From positions 15,672,847 through 15,736,846 of the forward strand of contig NC_088649.1 in the NCBI RefSeq assembly GCF_964019385.1: 64,000 nucleotides of DNA, given 5' to 3'. The notes under the pieces are model-generated. The model was not told where the DNA came from. It made no database searches and saw nothing but the letters and a program-made list of their open reading frames with translations. How positions within the stretch are numbered: the first letter of the stretch is position 1; each line of letters begins with the position of its first letter. The stretch is from Sycon ciliatum (taxonomy: Eukaryota > Porifera > Calcarea > Leucosolenida > Sycettidae). The position numbers were made by a program, and so were the translations under genes. Below are positions 19,501 to 30,108 of this stretch, in pieces.

Positions 19501-21714
19501 TTCTCACTTTTACTTGGCACATGTTTGCTAACATGGATTTTATGATCATTCCTGGATGGTTTTTCCCTCCTGAACACAATGGCATAGGTTTCGATTGCCG
19601 AATTGTGTCCGAACATGGTGAAAAACATCAAAATAGAAAAAGGCCGTTATTACCATGGCAACCTAACTAGAATTGCTCCTATATCCATTTTTACTGACAT
19701 GTATATGGCCAAGTAGCACCTCATTTTGCTCAGAGCAAGCAGTAGATACAGTACGGCGACAAGTACTGTACTTTTACAGTGTCAAAACAAAATTTCCAAA
19801 GTGCAGTGAAACTTGGCTATTGGACATGTACATGTACATTACATGTCGCGTCGAATGTTAGCATTGAGGTACGTGTACATGCATGTGCGGCTAGCAGGTA
19901 CATGAGACTATTTACAGGCATGCATTATTATCAGACTGCAAACACGAGAGAAGCGTCAGACGGTTCGGCGTTACACTTCAACTGAGAGAATAGGTATTGT
20001 AACCCACTGGGTACTAACAGGAGAAGAAAAAGGTGGTAGGAAACTGTCAGAGTCTAAGGAAAGAAGTGCTATAGGACAGTTGCAACCTGAACTAATTTAC
20101 TCGAAGTACGTGGAGATAATACGATAGATCTCGCAGCAATGTAAGAAGGACAACACTATTTGTATGCGATGGCAGTGCTGTAACGAAAAATGATGAAAAT
20201 GAAAATACCAAAATCCTTTGCATACTAGTAGATATTAAACAGTCCAAACATTGGCTAGCTTGTCACTATACTTAAATGCTTTGAAAAGACTTCAAGGCTG
20301 CAGTTGGACAACGCTCACAGGTGAATAGCTGCAGATTAAAAAGCTGATCCATCCCAACATTGTGATGCGAATACTTTCACTTCCATGTGTTTCACTTTAA
20401 CTGAAGTTGTTCTTCCGTCTGAGCTTCGGAAACTCTACGCCGTACAGCTGAGCCCATCTCTACTCCGCCATCTACACCATCACTATTGGCTCTGCTGTCA
20501 GGGACAATTCTTTAGCCACTAGTACATGAGGTATTATATGAACATGTTTTCCCTCTTCACCGCCGCTCTTGAATCGCATCAACTACGTGCCGTGATCAGT
20601 TCAGGAGAGACAAGCCATGACATTGGACATCGGACTCTTTCTTGCAGTTAGTGTTTTATAAGTATAACTGTAGTTTCACACTGCCTAGGCCCAGCCATCA
20701 AATTCTGTGACAAGGAAATTATTCTTCTACTGCTGGTGTTGCATATTGGGAAAGGTTACCTCCAGGTACTCGGATTTCGTTTTTGTAACACTCCACACCA
20801 CATAGCTACTCCCTCTCACTGCAGCATGGCACTCCTAAGGCAGTTGTCCTAGAGCTGTTGAGCTGGTAAATAGGCTTTTTTTTGTGCAAATGGTAGCTGA
20901 TCACCACGGTCGGTGTGTTCAAATCATGGTACTAACACTAGCCGCTCTTGTAGATTCGAATCAAATGCTCGTCCACTGTAACACCTCCTGTGCAGCAGAA
21001 CTCACAAAGTAAATGCCTTCATTCCAGCCCGATGAAGTTAGCCAGGTCTGAAACTTTCCACGGTTGTAGATTAGTCCGGTGAATAGTTACAACTGGCTTG
21101 GCAAGCTATGATGACTTTCCCCTGCTTTCCACACATAATTGTTGTGCTGCTCCTTGTTGGAATCATGCTTACTTTTCCGGGGAGCCAAGATGACATTGTA
21201 ATGAAGGTTCTGCTGAATTTAGCATCGATCCATTCGTGGACGTTCCGACGGCAAAAGCGCCAGCGAGTCAATGCAAAACTTCGAAGAAAGTGTCCAAACG
21301 AGGTAACACATTTCTGGTATGTCACAACTACACTACTTGATGCTCAATCTTTCCAACTCTCGCACAAAATCTGTGTACGCGTCGGTTCGCATCCTGTGTA
21401 TGTACGGTGTTACTATAGCTCCTGGCACATAAAAGGGTAAAAACTCCCAGGTCCAGTCAATATAGTACCGAGAAAGTCTTGAAAATGCTTGAATATAGCC
21501 GATGAGAACTTAGTTTTTTCGGCAATTTTGTATTCTTATCGAGGGTGATTTCGGGACCTTTGGACGCGATTGGACACGCCATACTGGGCCAAGATACTCT
21601 TGGAGACATTATCTATCAAATAACACCGGAAAATCCTTGTTAGCCAACATGTGTCAAAGCATGTATTTTAGAGGTCGATTTTTTTAATTGACCCCAGTAC
21701 TAGCACACTCGTAC
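19501..21714. other. 2.2 kb without recognised genes
   Basis: No TE proteins, TIRs or supported exons were seen. The two LINE copies end and begin at its borders. Confidence 0.4.
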
Positions 21715-21824
21715 AGGAAATCACCGAAACAAGCAACACACAGACCCAAAACGACGATCCAGCACCAGATCCGACAGCCTCCACAGGCTAGGTCAGCTTA
21801 CTGTACGCACATGTAGCGTCCCCT

Positions 21825-22244
21825 GTGACCTCTGCCAGCTCACCTGCACAGGAAGTCACTGAACACAGCCAGCCCAGCAAAAGTGCAGACCAGAACGGAC
21901 ACACTGCCAGTGCCTCTGATGAGCACCAAACTCGTACTCGTAGAACTAGTACAGATATCGATCGAGCCGACGAGAGCGCAGTCCGCGCACTATCACCCAG
22001 CGCAAGCATGTACTGCCACTCGCCAGGCTCACCTCGCACGGCAGCGGAAGACGACAGCAATGACGAGAGCCTATTTGAGGAAGATGGAAATCGCGCCGAA
22101 CAACTCCTGCAGAAGCTCAATGCAGCGGAGGAAGAATGGAAACTCTACACCGGACGTCGCAGACGCAGACGCCACCAGCTAGAGCAGACGCCCCCAGGCG
22201 CACAACAGCCACATGACTCTAAAAACAAAAACAAAATAAGCTAG
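21825..22244 (+). pseudogene. LINE ORF1 C-terminal fragment
   Basis: The frame begins within ORF1 and overlaps in homology with the end of 18757-19497 (shared CCAGCACCAGATCC and TTACTGTACGCACA words). It encodes a Ser/Thr/Glu-rich linker, an acidic stretch (EDDSNDESLFEEDGN), a short helical segment (AEQLLQKLNAAEEEW) and a basic tail with TGRRRRRRHQ before a stop. The zinc knuckle is missing because the copy is truncated on the 5' side. Confidence 0.65.
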
Positions 22245-22405
22245 CTGACCAGAGTCCTACAGGAGTCACCATGGACCATGCCTGAACTGGAACCAGCATC
22301 AACACCAGGTCCCACCAGTGAAAAAAGAAAAAAAATTATGAAAAACGGAAATGAACAAATAGCATCTCTTTCTTCTCCTTCAACGCTCGCAGTCTCTACC
22401 CCAAA

Positions 22406-23641
22406 ATGGACAAACTGTCAGCAATAGCATCGTCAACAACGCCACCTTATGATGTCATTGCTGTCTCTGAAACATGGCGTACCCAGCACGACCCAGACTC
22501 CCTGTTTGCCCTCAGTGGATACACACTACATCGTGCAGACCGCCCAGACCGCCAAGGTGGAGGAGTGATTCTCTACGTGAACGACACTATACCTCATGAA
22601 CTCGTCCCTACAACAACCCCAGACAGCTTTGACCTATTATCGCTGAAACTGTCAGCCAACGACAGCACCATCAACGCAACATGCGTCTACCGACCACCCC
22701 GTTGCGACCATCGGCTATTCTGCCAGCACCTTGAGGAACTGATACGAGCCATACCAACAACAACGCAAAAGATTATCCTCGGTGATTTTAATGCCAAGAA
22801 CGCCGCTTGGTGCCACTCTGACACGACAGATGCTGTTGGCGAGGATCTAGCAGTGCTGTTCCAAACTTACTCTCTACACCAACATGTCACATTCCCCACT
22901 CTTGTGCAGAATGGGCACCCTAAATCCTGCCTAGATCTCGTCGTCACGGATGTAGACAGCGACTATGTCCTTATCTCTAGTCTCCCGCAGATCGGCAACT
23001 CGGACCACCTATCCATCAGGGGTTTAATCAAGCCAGTCGCTGCACCCCATCGAGCCGTACCACCTCCCACCCACAACACCACCCATTGGAAACGGTCAAA
23101 CCAAAGCACTAAATCACTCTCCCTCATTTACAAAACATATATCCTTCCTGTAATTGAATATGCATGCATTGCTGTCATCCCGCCTTCAATCACAGCCCTG
23201 GACCGTCTTGAGCGAATCCAGCGCAAGGCGGCCAGAATTTGCCTCTTTCTCCCCCCCCCCCCCCCTCTACACCTCTCTGAATCATTCAACACTGGTCCAT
23301 CGGCTCAAATGGCCGACGATGTTCTCTCGCCGCAAAGTGAAGCTCACCCCTCTTGCACACTCCATAAAATACCAATATGCCCCACAACACATACGCATGC
23401 TCAACACCCAGCTCAAGTAACGACCCAGTGTAACCTTCGACACGCACGCACTTGGCACCTCCCACCCTCCAGAACCGATCGCTGTAAAGACTCCCCACTG
23501 TACAAGTCCCTAGAATACTACAATGCCCTCCCTGCTAGCATTCGTGACGTCTCCTCCCGACCTGCTTTCAAACAAGAAATCTGCTCACTGCTGATTAACT
23601 CAATCTGCTCCTGCAGCGCTCATCCTCTCCCATATTTGTAA
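22406..23641 (+). CDS. LINE ORF2 deletion derivative: AP-endonuclease fused in frame to RT C-terminal end
   Basis: The 411-codon frame carries most of an AP-like endonuclease: AVSETW (catalytic Glu), GGGVILYV, CVYRPP, ILGDFNAKNAAW (catalytic Asp/Asn) and IGNSDHLSI (catalytic His). The upstream in-frame bases add the expected SFFSFNARSL start of the domain. Near residue 230 it jumps to the thumb/C-terminal part (YKTYILPVIEYACIAVI, then LERIQRKAARIC) and ends with YNALPASIRDV. All RT catalytic blocks, including the YADD-type motif, are absent. The join stays open, so the remnant could still be translated as a nickase-like protein. A poly-C run at 23252-23266 lies inside the frame and may be a sequencing-sensitive site. 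Confidence 0.8.
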   Translation: MDKLSAIASSTTPPYDVIAVSETWRTQHDPDSLFALSGYTLHRADRPDRQGGGVILYVNDTIPHELVPTTTPDSFDLLSLKLSANDSTINATCVYRPPRCDHRLFCQHLEELIRAIPTTTQKIILGDFNAKNAAWCHSDTTDAVGEDLAVLFQTYSLHQHVTFPTLVQNGHPKSCLDLVVTDVDSDYVLISSLPQIGNSDHLSIRGLIKPVAAPHRAVPPPTHNTTHWKRSNQSTKSLSLIYKTYILPVIEYACIAVIPPSITALDRLERIQRKAARICLFLPPPPPLHLSESFNTGPSAQMADDVLSPQSEAHPSCTLHKIPICPTTHTHAQHPAQVTTQCNLRHARTWHLPPSRTDRCKDSPLYKSLEYYNALPASIRDVSSRPAFKQEICSLLINSICSCSAHPLPYL

Positions 23642-23759
23642 AGTTCAAAGTGATGTAAATCACTTTCCAACTGTTTAACCCACAATCTCACCTTCTCATA
23701 AATTTATCTCTTATTGGCGATGGTGCCATCGTGAGAATAAAGAATTCAAATTCAAAAAG

Positions 23760-23760
<1 letters not shown>

Positions 23761-23852
<92 letters not shown>

Positions 23853-23921
23853 CCACAACAACAACAACAACAACAACAGCAACAGCAACAGCAACAGCAG
23901 CAGCCACAGCAACAGCAATAG
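23761..23921. repeat. (AAC)n microsatellite, LINE tail
   Basis: About 50 AAC/CAA units with AGC variants toward the right end. It follows directly on a LINE 3' end and is followed directly by the 5' end of another copy of the same family. Confidence 0.95.
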
Positions 23922-23932
23922 GAACAACAAAT

Positions 23933-24217
23933 GAGTAGGAGTAGGAAGCAGATTTTGGTGCTCCGAGTTTTTCCTTAGATTTCTGCGGATTGAGGCTTAC
24001 CCAGGTACCAGACCCCAACCACGGGCGCAACATTAGTACTGCTGCCCGTAATGGCGAGCCACGGTGGAAATCACTTATCCGAGAGGACATGAAGGCCAAC
24101 ACCATAGTTTCCACCAGTCACGCCGGTATCAAGACTGTGGATGTTGCCGAGGCCCTTGTAACCCAAGGGTACACGGACGCCGCCTCCGTCCAGATCACAG
24201 CTTGCTCTGTGAAATGA
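23933..24217 (+). pseudogene. LINE copy C, 5' fragment of ORF1
   Basis: Starts AGTAGGAGTAGGAAGCAGAT like copy A. It then matches the ORF1 N-terminal region (GAAGGCCAACACC, GACGCCGCCTCCGTCCAGAT), reading IKTVDVAEALVTQGYTDAASVQI. It is cut off near 24217 by the opposite-strand LINE fragment. Confidence 0.7.
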
Positions 24218-25560
24218 AGAATTCGTTGAGGGTAGCGGCTTTTTGTGCTGGTGTCGTTGCAGGAGTTGCTTGACTCACTAGTTCGGGTATGCGTTGTTTT
24301 GTAGCTGTAGTTAGGTGCTTCATGAGGCGGTGTATGGAAGTAGAGGAGGCTGTTGAGTTGTTTACAAAATCGGATTTTGCACGATGCAGGAGAGTGGTAA
24401 CATGGTTTCTTTGGCCAGAGAACGTTTTCTAGTCGTCAGGTGAGCGTGAATGAAGGTGTATTCTGTGTTTTCTGAGCTTATCCTTGATCTTTTTCAAGCG
24501 GCCCTTTGATATTCATGGTAATGCTGGCACGTCCCCTTTGTCCGAAGGGGGGGGGGGGGGGGGTGAGTGCACGTAACTTGGCAGTGTTCTTGGGCGATGG
24601 TCAGGACTTTGTCGCGCCAGGATTGCTAGAATGAGTCAACTGGGCATGGGTCATGTTGGTTTAGGGTGGTGGTTGAGATCTGTGCGTGAAAGGGCTGCTG
24701 GAAGAAGGTGGATAGTGCTGTCTGCCCATGACTAGAATGTGGTGCTTCCGGATCGTGAAGGGGAGTTATGGGGGGCAGTTGAATATCGATGTGGCCACTG
24801 ATAGTAGTTTGGTCGGATGTGCCAAACGGTGGAAGTGATTGGATATGAACATCATTGCTGTGAAATCAGGCACGTTAAATTAGGGTGCAAAATCCTGCAT
24901 TCTGGGCACTTTCGGCATTGTTTTACGATGGTGGTCGTGGTCGGGCGAAAAGGTGGTCTGGCCAAAGCCGGACCGGCCGGAGCGTCTTCTACGCCCCTGG
25001 AAATGAGGAGATAACAAGGTCTAGGCATGAGAGAGGTGTTTGTCGGTGGATGTAAGTAGGGAACCTGACATGTTGTGTGAGGCCGTATCTGTGCAGAAAA
25101 GTTTGTGTGTCGACCCCAAGGTGATCTGTTCTGTCTGTGGTGAGCCACTCACTGTTCTTGGCATTGAAGTCTCCAAGTAGTAGGACATAGTCACCTCCGG
25201 TTCTAGCTGGTTTAAAGTTGCTTTCCAGCTCTGCACAAAAGAGGGTGCCATCGCTACGGGGGGGGGGGGGGGGGGGGGGGTCGGTTAATGGTGGCAATGA
25301 CGATGGAAAGTTCATGGGTGGAACTTCCCGTCCATACGCTGTCTGCTTCTGTCATTGGGATTTCCAGTACACTTGTGGTTAGAACATTCCGCGGTATACA
25401 AGGCAACTCCACCACCAAAGCGCTGCCGGTCAGCTCTGGTCAGGTTGTGGCCTGGGATTGCATAGAGACTGTCAGAGTCTGATGTGTCAGCTCAGGTTTC
25501 CGGGACTGAACTGACTGATAGTTCATTGGGAGATTCAGAGTCAGACGAACCGATAAAGTA
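24218..25560 (-). pseudogene. LINE endonuclease-region fragment, degenerate
   Basis: On the minus strand, 25440-25400 reads RFGGGVALYT (shifted frames). After a poly-C run (25259-25280 as G on plus), 25250-24989 reads LLLGDFNAKNSEWLTTDRTD and QHVRFPTYIHRQ, PLSCLDLVI: the central endonuclease blocks. Frames change around the homopolymer runs at 24547-24562 and 25259-25280. Beyond 24950 only a Pro/His-rich remnant is recognisable. Dead copy, no RT core. Confidence 0.7.
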
Positions 25561-25566
25561 CTACTA

Positions 25567-25826
25567 CTGTGAATGAACACATTTTGGCCGATGACAAACT
25601 TTGGCCGATCTCGAAAGGAAACTTTTGGCCGTCATTTAACTTTGGCCGATTTGGGTTTTCAAAAAAGAAATCGATTGGTATTTGTTGCCCTTACATGCAG
25701 CGATGGCTCAATAATGCATCATTTGCCTCTATGACAAATTTTGGCCTGCGATTTACTTTGGCCGGTTGGTACCCAGCCGCGAAATCAGCGAAATTAAATC
25801 GCCAGCGAAAATTAGTTGATTTACAG
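25567..25826. mobile_element. TA-flanked MITE
   Basis: Starts CTGTGAATGA after TA (25565-25566) and ends TGATTTACAG before TA (25827-25828). The interior carries repeated TTTGGCCGAT words at the left and AAATCGCCAGCGAAA at the right. The CTGTAAA-type terminus resembles that of the autonomous pogo-like element at 45563-47757, which might mobilise it. Confidence 0.6.
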
Positions 25827-25828
25827 TA

Positions 25829-27332
25829 ACTGGTCCAATTTGCTGAATAAGCAACGCACATTGGTACTCAGAAAGTTCAAATTCACTGACATTGGTATTT
25901 GCTTTGGAAGTTGTATGTTTTTTTGGTTATTGCGGTTGAAACTTATCTGGACTCAGTATTTCGGGTGTTTCCTCTGAGGGGAGCGCCATGTCTCATCGGC
26001 CTTGGTTTTCTCCTCCATGGTTACATGACCATGGCTGTTTCGTCGACGGCGATGAGCGCAGGGCATTCAATCCGCATCGTCAGAGGCAACAATGCAGGCC
26101 TCATCGTCAATGCCTGCCCCAATGCCTCTAGGCTGAGGGGTGGCGGACGTTGGGGACTGGGAGCGATTACCTGCAAGCTGGAACTCTCCGCTACCTCAGT
26201 TTGGTCGACAGAGGATGGGTTGTTGTTGTTCTGGTTGGCATGCCCAAAGCCAGAAACACACGCCATCACACCGATATCTGTATGAACCCTGGCTAACGCC
26301 AGACGCTAAGTATTGTCTTTTGAATAGCTTCAGGATGAATAATTACTTGTTCGTACTTTCAAACAAGAACACGCTGTTTTCAGTAGATTCTGTTTGCTGA
26401 AAGGAGACCAATAAGTGTGCACGAAGGGAATGTGTAAAGTTCAACGGTAAGCCCTGGAATGTGTGATGTGGTATAAAGGGGCTACTTACTTGAAGCAATA
26501 TAATTATTTACATGACCTCCATGTAAGATGGTGCCTTGTGAAAAATCCTTCGGGAACTTGAGAGCACACAAGCGAAGGTTGAGTGAAACTGCGCTGTGAA
26601 GAGATCTGTGCATGTATGGGACACAAAATATAATTAGAAGTTGCAAGAAACTACTCAATAGCCATGGCCAGTGTAACAGTATCCACTATAACTGGCACAG
26701 TTGTCCTCCTATTATCATTATCACCTTTGATATTATCATCAAGATAGAGTTTGCTCACGTATTGCCACTGATGGCCTTGTTGTGATGCGGCATATTCTGA
26801 TTGGTACATTCTGATCGTTTTTTTACTTGTGTGTTACACTGTTGTATTACATGATGCATGGAATGTTTCGGTTGCCTTTGATTTGGTCCTAACTTGCAGC
26901 TAACTTGGCATTGTTACTGTATAGCATAGTACTATGATCGATATTCTAAAAAAAGTGTTGTGTGTTTCTCTCTGTTGTTTACCTACCATCATTGTAATAT
27001 TCATAATGATGCATGGCTCCACATCTTGGCTGCTGGATGCTAGCTCGGTGGGTGCCAATCTCCGGCCTTAGGGTGAGTGCTGATGGGTAAGAAGAGGGCG
27101 AAAAAAGTGTTTTCAGAACACTGTTTTCGTCCTCTCATTCTTGTTTGAACTAGCACTGCCTCTCGGTATTGAGCACTCTCTTGGACAGCCTGGAACCTCT
27201 GTTATATTCTGAAAATAATTATAGTTTTATCTAATTGTTCGCAAACTCCAATGCAGCAACTTACACATGAAATTTAGGAAACTTCACTTCTGTAAATGTT
27301 GGTTTGCGTTGCGCAAACCGTAGTTAACCTAC
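25829..27332. other. Mostly unrecognised; weak candidate exon
   Basis: 26021-26275 on minus is open (begins after CATACAG, contains NQNNNNPSSVDQTEVAESS, ends in TAA) and has coding-like composition, but the upstream pyrimidine tract is poor. I leave it uncalled. A small hairpin GGTTTGCG-TTG-CGCAAACC lies at 27301-27319. Confidence 0.3.
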
Positions 27333-27659
27333 ATGTCACAGAGCCGCATATCCCGCATGGAGATGCCGTCCGCAGACACGCCAAAACCGGCTAAGTCTCA
27401 TACGAGCTCCGCTAAAGTCGTACGCACTGCCGGGCTCCCGTGTGGGGCCCCACACAAGCATTTGCAACCGCGACGCACGTACGGCATGCCGTATAAGCCA
27501 CCTATCAGCCTTGGGTGCAAGCTCACCCAAGGCCACCCTCGCAAGGCAGGAACAAGTAAAGACATTCACCAGTTGTTTGTTGTGCCTGCCCGCCGCAGAA
27601 ATTGTTTGAAATTGTCTTCTTCTAAGCTTCCGCTCTCAGCGATAGTCTTTACACCCACC

Positions 27660-28426
27660 ATGGCTTTCTCGGATTCACAAATGGAGTCTATCCAGCAGAT
27701 CGTGGCAGCCAGCGTGGCAGCAGCCCTCAGTGGCAACGCACCGGAGAACGTCACGGAGCACCAAGAAGACGGTATGTGTGCTGATGAATTCATGCACCAT
27801 ACGAACATGGGTTACCCCTCCTGCATTTCACACGTCTCGGTGGAGACAGTGGATCGGATCAGACGAGTCGAGTATATAGATCTGGCAAATATATTTCTAC
27901 CGGGTTCCGCATAGACGAGGAAGGGGCACTTTCGGTGACAAGCGCACCGAAAGGGAAAATTGAGAACCTCGCCACGTGGACCGAGGCATGGTCTATTTTT
28001 AGCCTGATCGCCATCCGCGATCAACCTCGTTGCGCCGCTGCACTGATGCAGCACCAAATACGCATGGTACAGGCAGCCGGGAAGTACCACTTCTCGGCAG
28101 TCGTGGACTATGACACGCGGGCACGCCAGGCCCTGTCAAAGGACCCAAGCCGATCCCTGGCGGAGCTCGACACGGAGCTTTTCGCGACGTGTTTCACGGG
28201 TCAGGCCCTTCCCAATTGCAGCATTTGCAAGAAGGTGGGGCACTTGGCCGGAGCGTGCACCTCGGCCTTTCGCGGCAAGCAGGCGAAAGAGAGTGCAAGC
28301 ACTAAATCAACCGAAATCTGCCGCCGCTACAATCACGGCGCCTGCAGTGGCCCATGTCGCTTTCGACACGCCTGCCTCTTCTGCTCAGGCTCGCACGCCG
28401 TGTCAGCCTGTCCAGCCAAGAAATAA
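27660..28426 (+). CDS. DIRS-like gag, frameshifted
   Basis: Likely start MAFSDSQMESIQQIVAASV at 27660, after a short leader. The first frame reaches a conserved-looking EYIDLANIFLPGS and stops at 27914; the homologous continuation (FRIDEEGALSVTSAP) is in another frame, so there is a frameshift at about 27900-27910. The second part has a helical core (LATWTEAWSIFSLIAI), one CCHC knuckle (CSICKKVGHLAGAC) and a Cys/His cluster (CRRYNHGACSGPCRFRHAC) seen in DIRS-type gag proteins. It would bind and package element RNA. The 3' end overlaps the RT frame by about 70 bp if the earliest RT codon is used. Confidence 0.7.
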
Positions 28427-28488
28427 GAATGAACAGCAATCAGCCCCGGCACCACTTTCTTGCATTCACCCACCCCCTAACACCCCAT

Positions 28489-30108
28489 ATGAACATTGCT
28501 GCATTACACCCCAACACCCCTATCAATATTGATGCATTACACACTGAATTGCTGGCGCACCCTAATCCTGCATTTGTTCATTCTCTAATTAGCAATTTAC
28601 GTGCCGGCTGTCGTATTGGGTTCACCGGACCCCGTGATGTGTCCGTACGCAGCCCGAACTTGTCTTCAGCGGCAGCACACCCCGAGGTCATCGACCAGTA
28701 CCTGGCCACGGAATGCAGTCGCGGTCACACCGCTGGCCCCTTCAACGCGCCGCCATTCGTCCATCTGCGCACCTCTGGCGTAGGTGTGGTCCCCAAGAAG
28801 TCGGGCGGCCACCGGCTCATCATGCACCTGTCCGCCCCCGATGGGAACAGAGTCAATTCGTTCATTGACAAGCAGGCCAATCGTTTCTCCCTAATTACGA
28901 TTGACACGATAGCAGACCACGTGCGCAGGACGGGCCCCGGAGCCCTTCTGTCAAAGGTGGACCTGAAGCACGCTTTCCGGCTCTGCCCCGTGCACCCTGA
29001 CGACTGGCCGCTCCTCGGCATGTTATGGAAGGGCAACTACTATTTCGACACTGTCCTGCCATTTGGCCTACGCTCCGCTCCCAGTCTGTTTAACTGCCTG
29101 GCTACTGCCCTAGAATGGATCCTCCGTAATAACTACAGTATCCCTGCACTGGAGCACTATTTGGATGACTTCGTATCAGTGTCTCCAGCAGCCGAGTCTG
29201 TCACGTCCTCTGCGGCCGCGACCCACAAAGCCACTATTCTGCAGGTCTTCGCAAAACTGGGTGTCCCAACAGCAGACGGCCCGGACAAAGTTGTTGGCCC
29301 CACCACCTACCTCACAGTGCTTGGCATCGACATTGATTCAGCGGCAGGGGAGATGCGGCTCCCAGCCGAGAAGCTCCGTACATTGCGGCAACTCCTAGCA
29401 GCCTGGGCCACCCGGCCATCAGCTTCCAAACACGAACTCCAGTCCCTCGTTGGCCACCTGGCGTTCGCCGCCAAGGTCGTGCCAGCCGGTCGTACGTTCA
29501 CTCGCCGCCTCATCGACCTGTGTTCCTCAGTCACCAGCCCTGCCGCGGCCGTCCGCCTCACCAGTGAGGCTCTCGCCGACATCAAATGGTTGCAGGATTT
29601 CCTCCCACTATGGAACGGAAAGGCCCTCCTACGCGACCCCGTATGGTCTAAGTCCCCGGACCTGGAATTGTTCACCGACGCGTCTGGCAGCGGTTTCGGC
29701 GGCTTTTACCAGGGTCGGTGGTTCGCGGGCACATGGTCAGCGGCGCAGCAGGCCCCACCGTACACGTCCATAATGTGGAGAGAGATGTGGCCCATCGCCA
29801 TTGCCTGCAAACTCTGGGGCCCCCACTGGGCACAGAAGAAGATCCTCCTGCACTGCGATAATTCAGCAGTGTGCACCGCCTGGGAGTCCGGCACATGCCG
29901 ACACGCCGGGGTCATGGCACTGATACGCAGCACCATGCAACTCACCGCTCGCCACAACTTCTGCCTGCTCGTCCGTCACATCGCCGGCGTCGACAACAGC
30001 ATCGCAGACGCACTCTCCCGGGCCCAGTTCCAGCGCTTCCGCCGTCTGGTTCCCGACGCGGAGACTGCCCCATCGTCACTCGCCAGTGCCCAACCCGACA
30101 ACAGATAG
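28489..30108 (+). CDS. DIRS-like reverse transcriptase-RNase H
   Basis: The open frame extends from 28354; the first sensible Met is at 28489 (MNIAALHPNTP). RT blocks: VVPKKSGGHRLIMHLS, LLSKVDLKHAF, VLPFGLRSAPSLFN and the catalytic HYLDDF near residue 225. RNase H follows with all four acidic positions in view: LFTDASGSG, IMWREMW, LLHCDNSAV and DNSIADALSR. The enzyme copies the element RNA and removes the template strand. The frame is unbroken for 540 codons, so this domain pair may still be functional. What is missing is the downstream tyrosine recombinase that DIRS elements use instead of integrase. Confidence 0.85.
   Translation: MNIAALHPNTPINIDALHTELLAHPNPAFVHSLISNLRAGCRIGFTGPRDVSVRSPNLSSAAAHPEVIDQYLATECSRGHTAGPFNAPPFVHLRTSGVGVVPKKSGGHRLIMHLSAPDGNRVNSFIDKQANRFSLITIDTIADHVRRTGPGALLSKVDLKHAFRLCPVHPDDWPLLGMLWKGNYYFDTVLPFGLRSAPSLFNCLATALEWILRNNYSIPALEHYLDDFVSVSPAAESVTSSAAATHKATILQVFAKLGVPTADGPDKVVGPTTYLTVLGIDIDSAAGEMRLPAEKLRTLRQLLAAWATRPSASKHELQSLVGHLAFAAKVVPAGRTFTRRLIDLCSSVTSPAAAVRLTSEALADIKWLQDFLPLWNGKALLRDPVWSKSPDLELFTDASGSGFGGFYQGRWFAGTWSAAQQAPPYTSIMWREMWPIAIACKLWGPHWAQKKILLHCDNSAVCTAWESGTCRHAGVMALIRSTMQLTARHNFCLLVRHIAGVDNSIADALSRAQFQRFRRLVPDAETAPSSLASAQPDNR

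Larger units (their letters stand above)
21715..23921 (+). mobile_element. LINE copy B with internal RT deletion and (AAC)n tail
   Basis: 5'-truncated copy of the family of 18643-19500. It contains the ORF1 C-terminal tail, a 160-bp spacer, an ORF2 with endonuclease joined to the RT C-terminal end, and a 3' region ending GAATAAAGAATTCAAATTC before a long (AAC)n tract. Endonuclease and tail motifs place it in the CR1/L2/Jockey-like group of LINEs; the exact clade is not assigned. Confidence 0.8.
27333..30108 (+). mobile_element. DIRS-like retrotransposon (gag, RT-RNase H), recombinase not found
   Basis: Protein order and sequence type match DIRS-superfamily elements: a gag with a CCHC and a following CCCH-like Cys cluster, overlapped by an RT-RNase H frame. 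DIRS elements normally carry a tyrosine recombinase and split or inverted terminal repeats. I find neither in 30109-31600 nor upstream, so the element is probably truncated. Confidence 0.75.

Noticed and set aside
23688..23934. Poly-Leu (minus) and poly-Asn (plus) open frames
   Set aside because: Translations of the (AAC)n LINE tail.
26021..26285. Candidate minus-strand exon with NQNNNNPSSVDQ
   Set aside because: Coding-like composition, but weak acceptor context and no homology that I can recognise.
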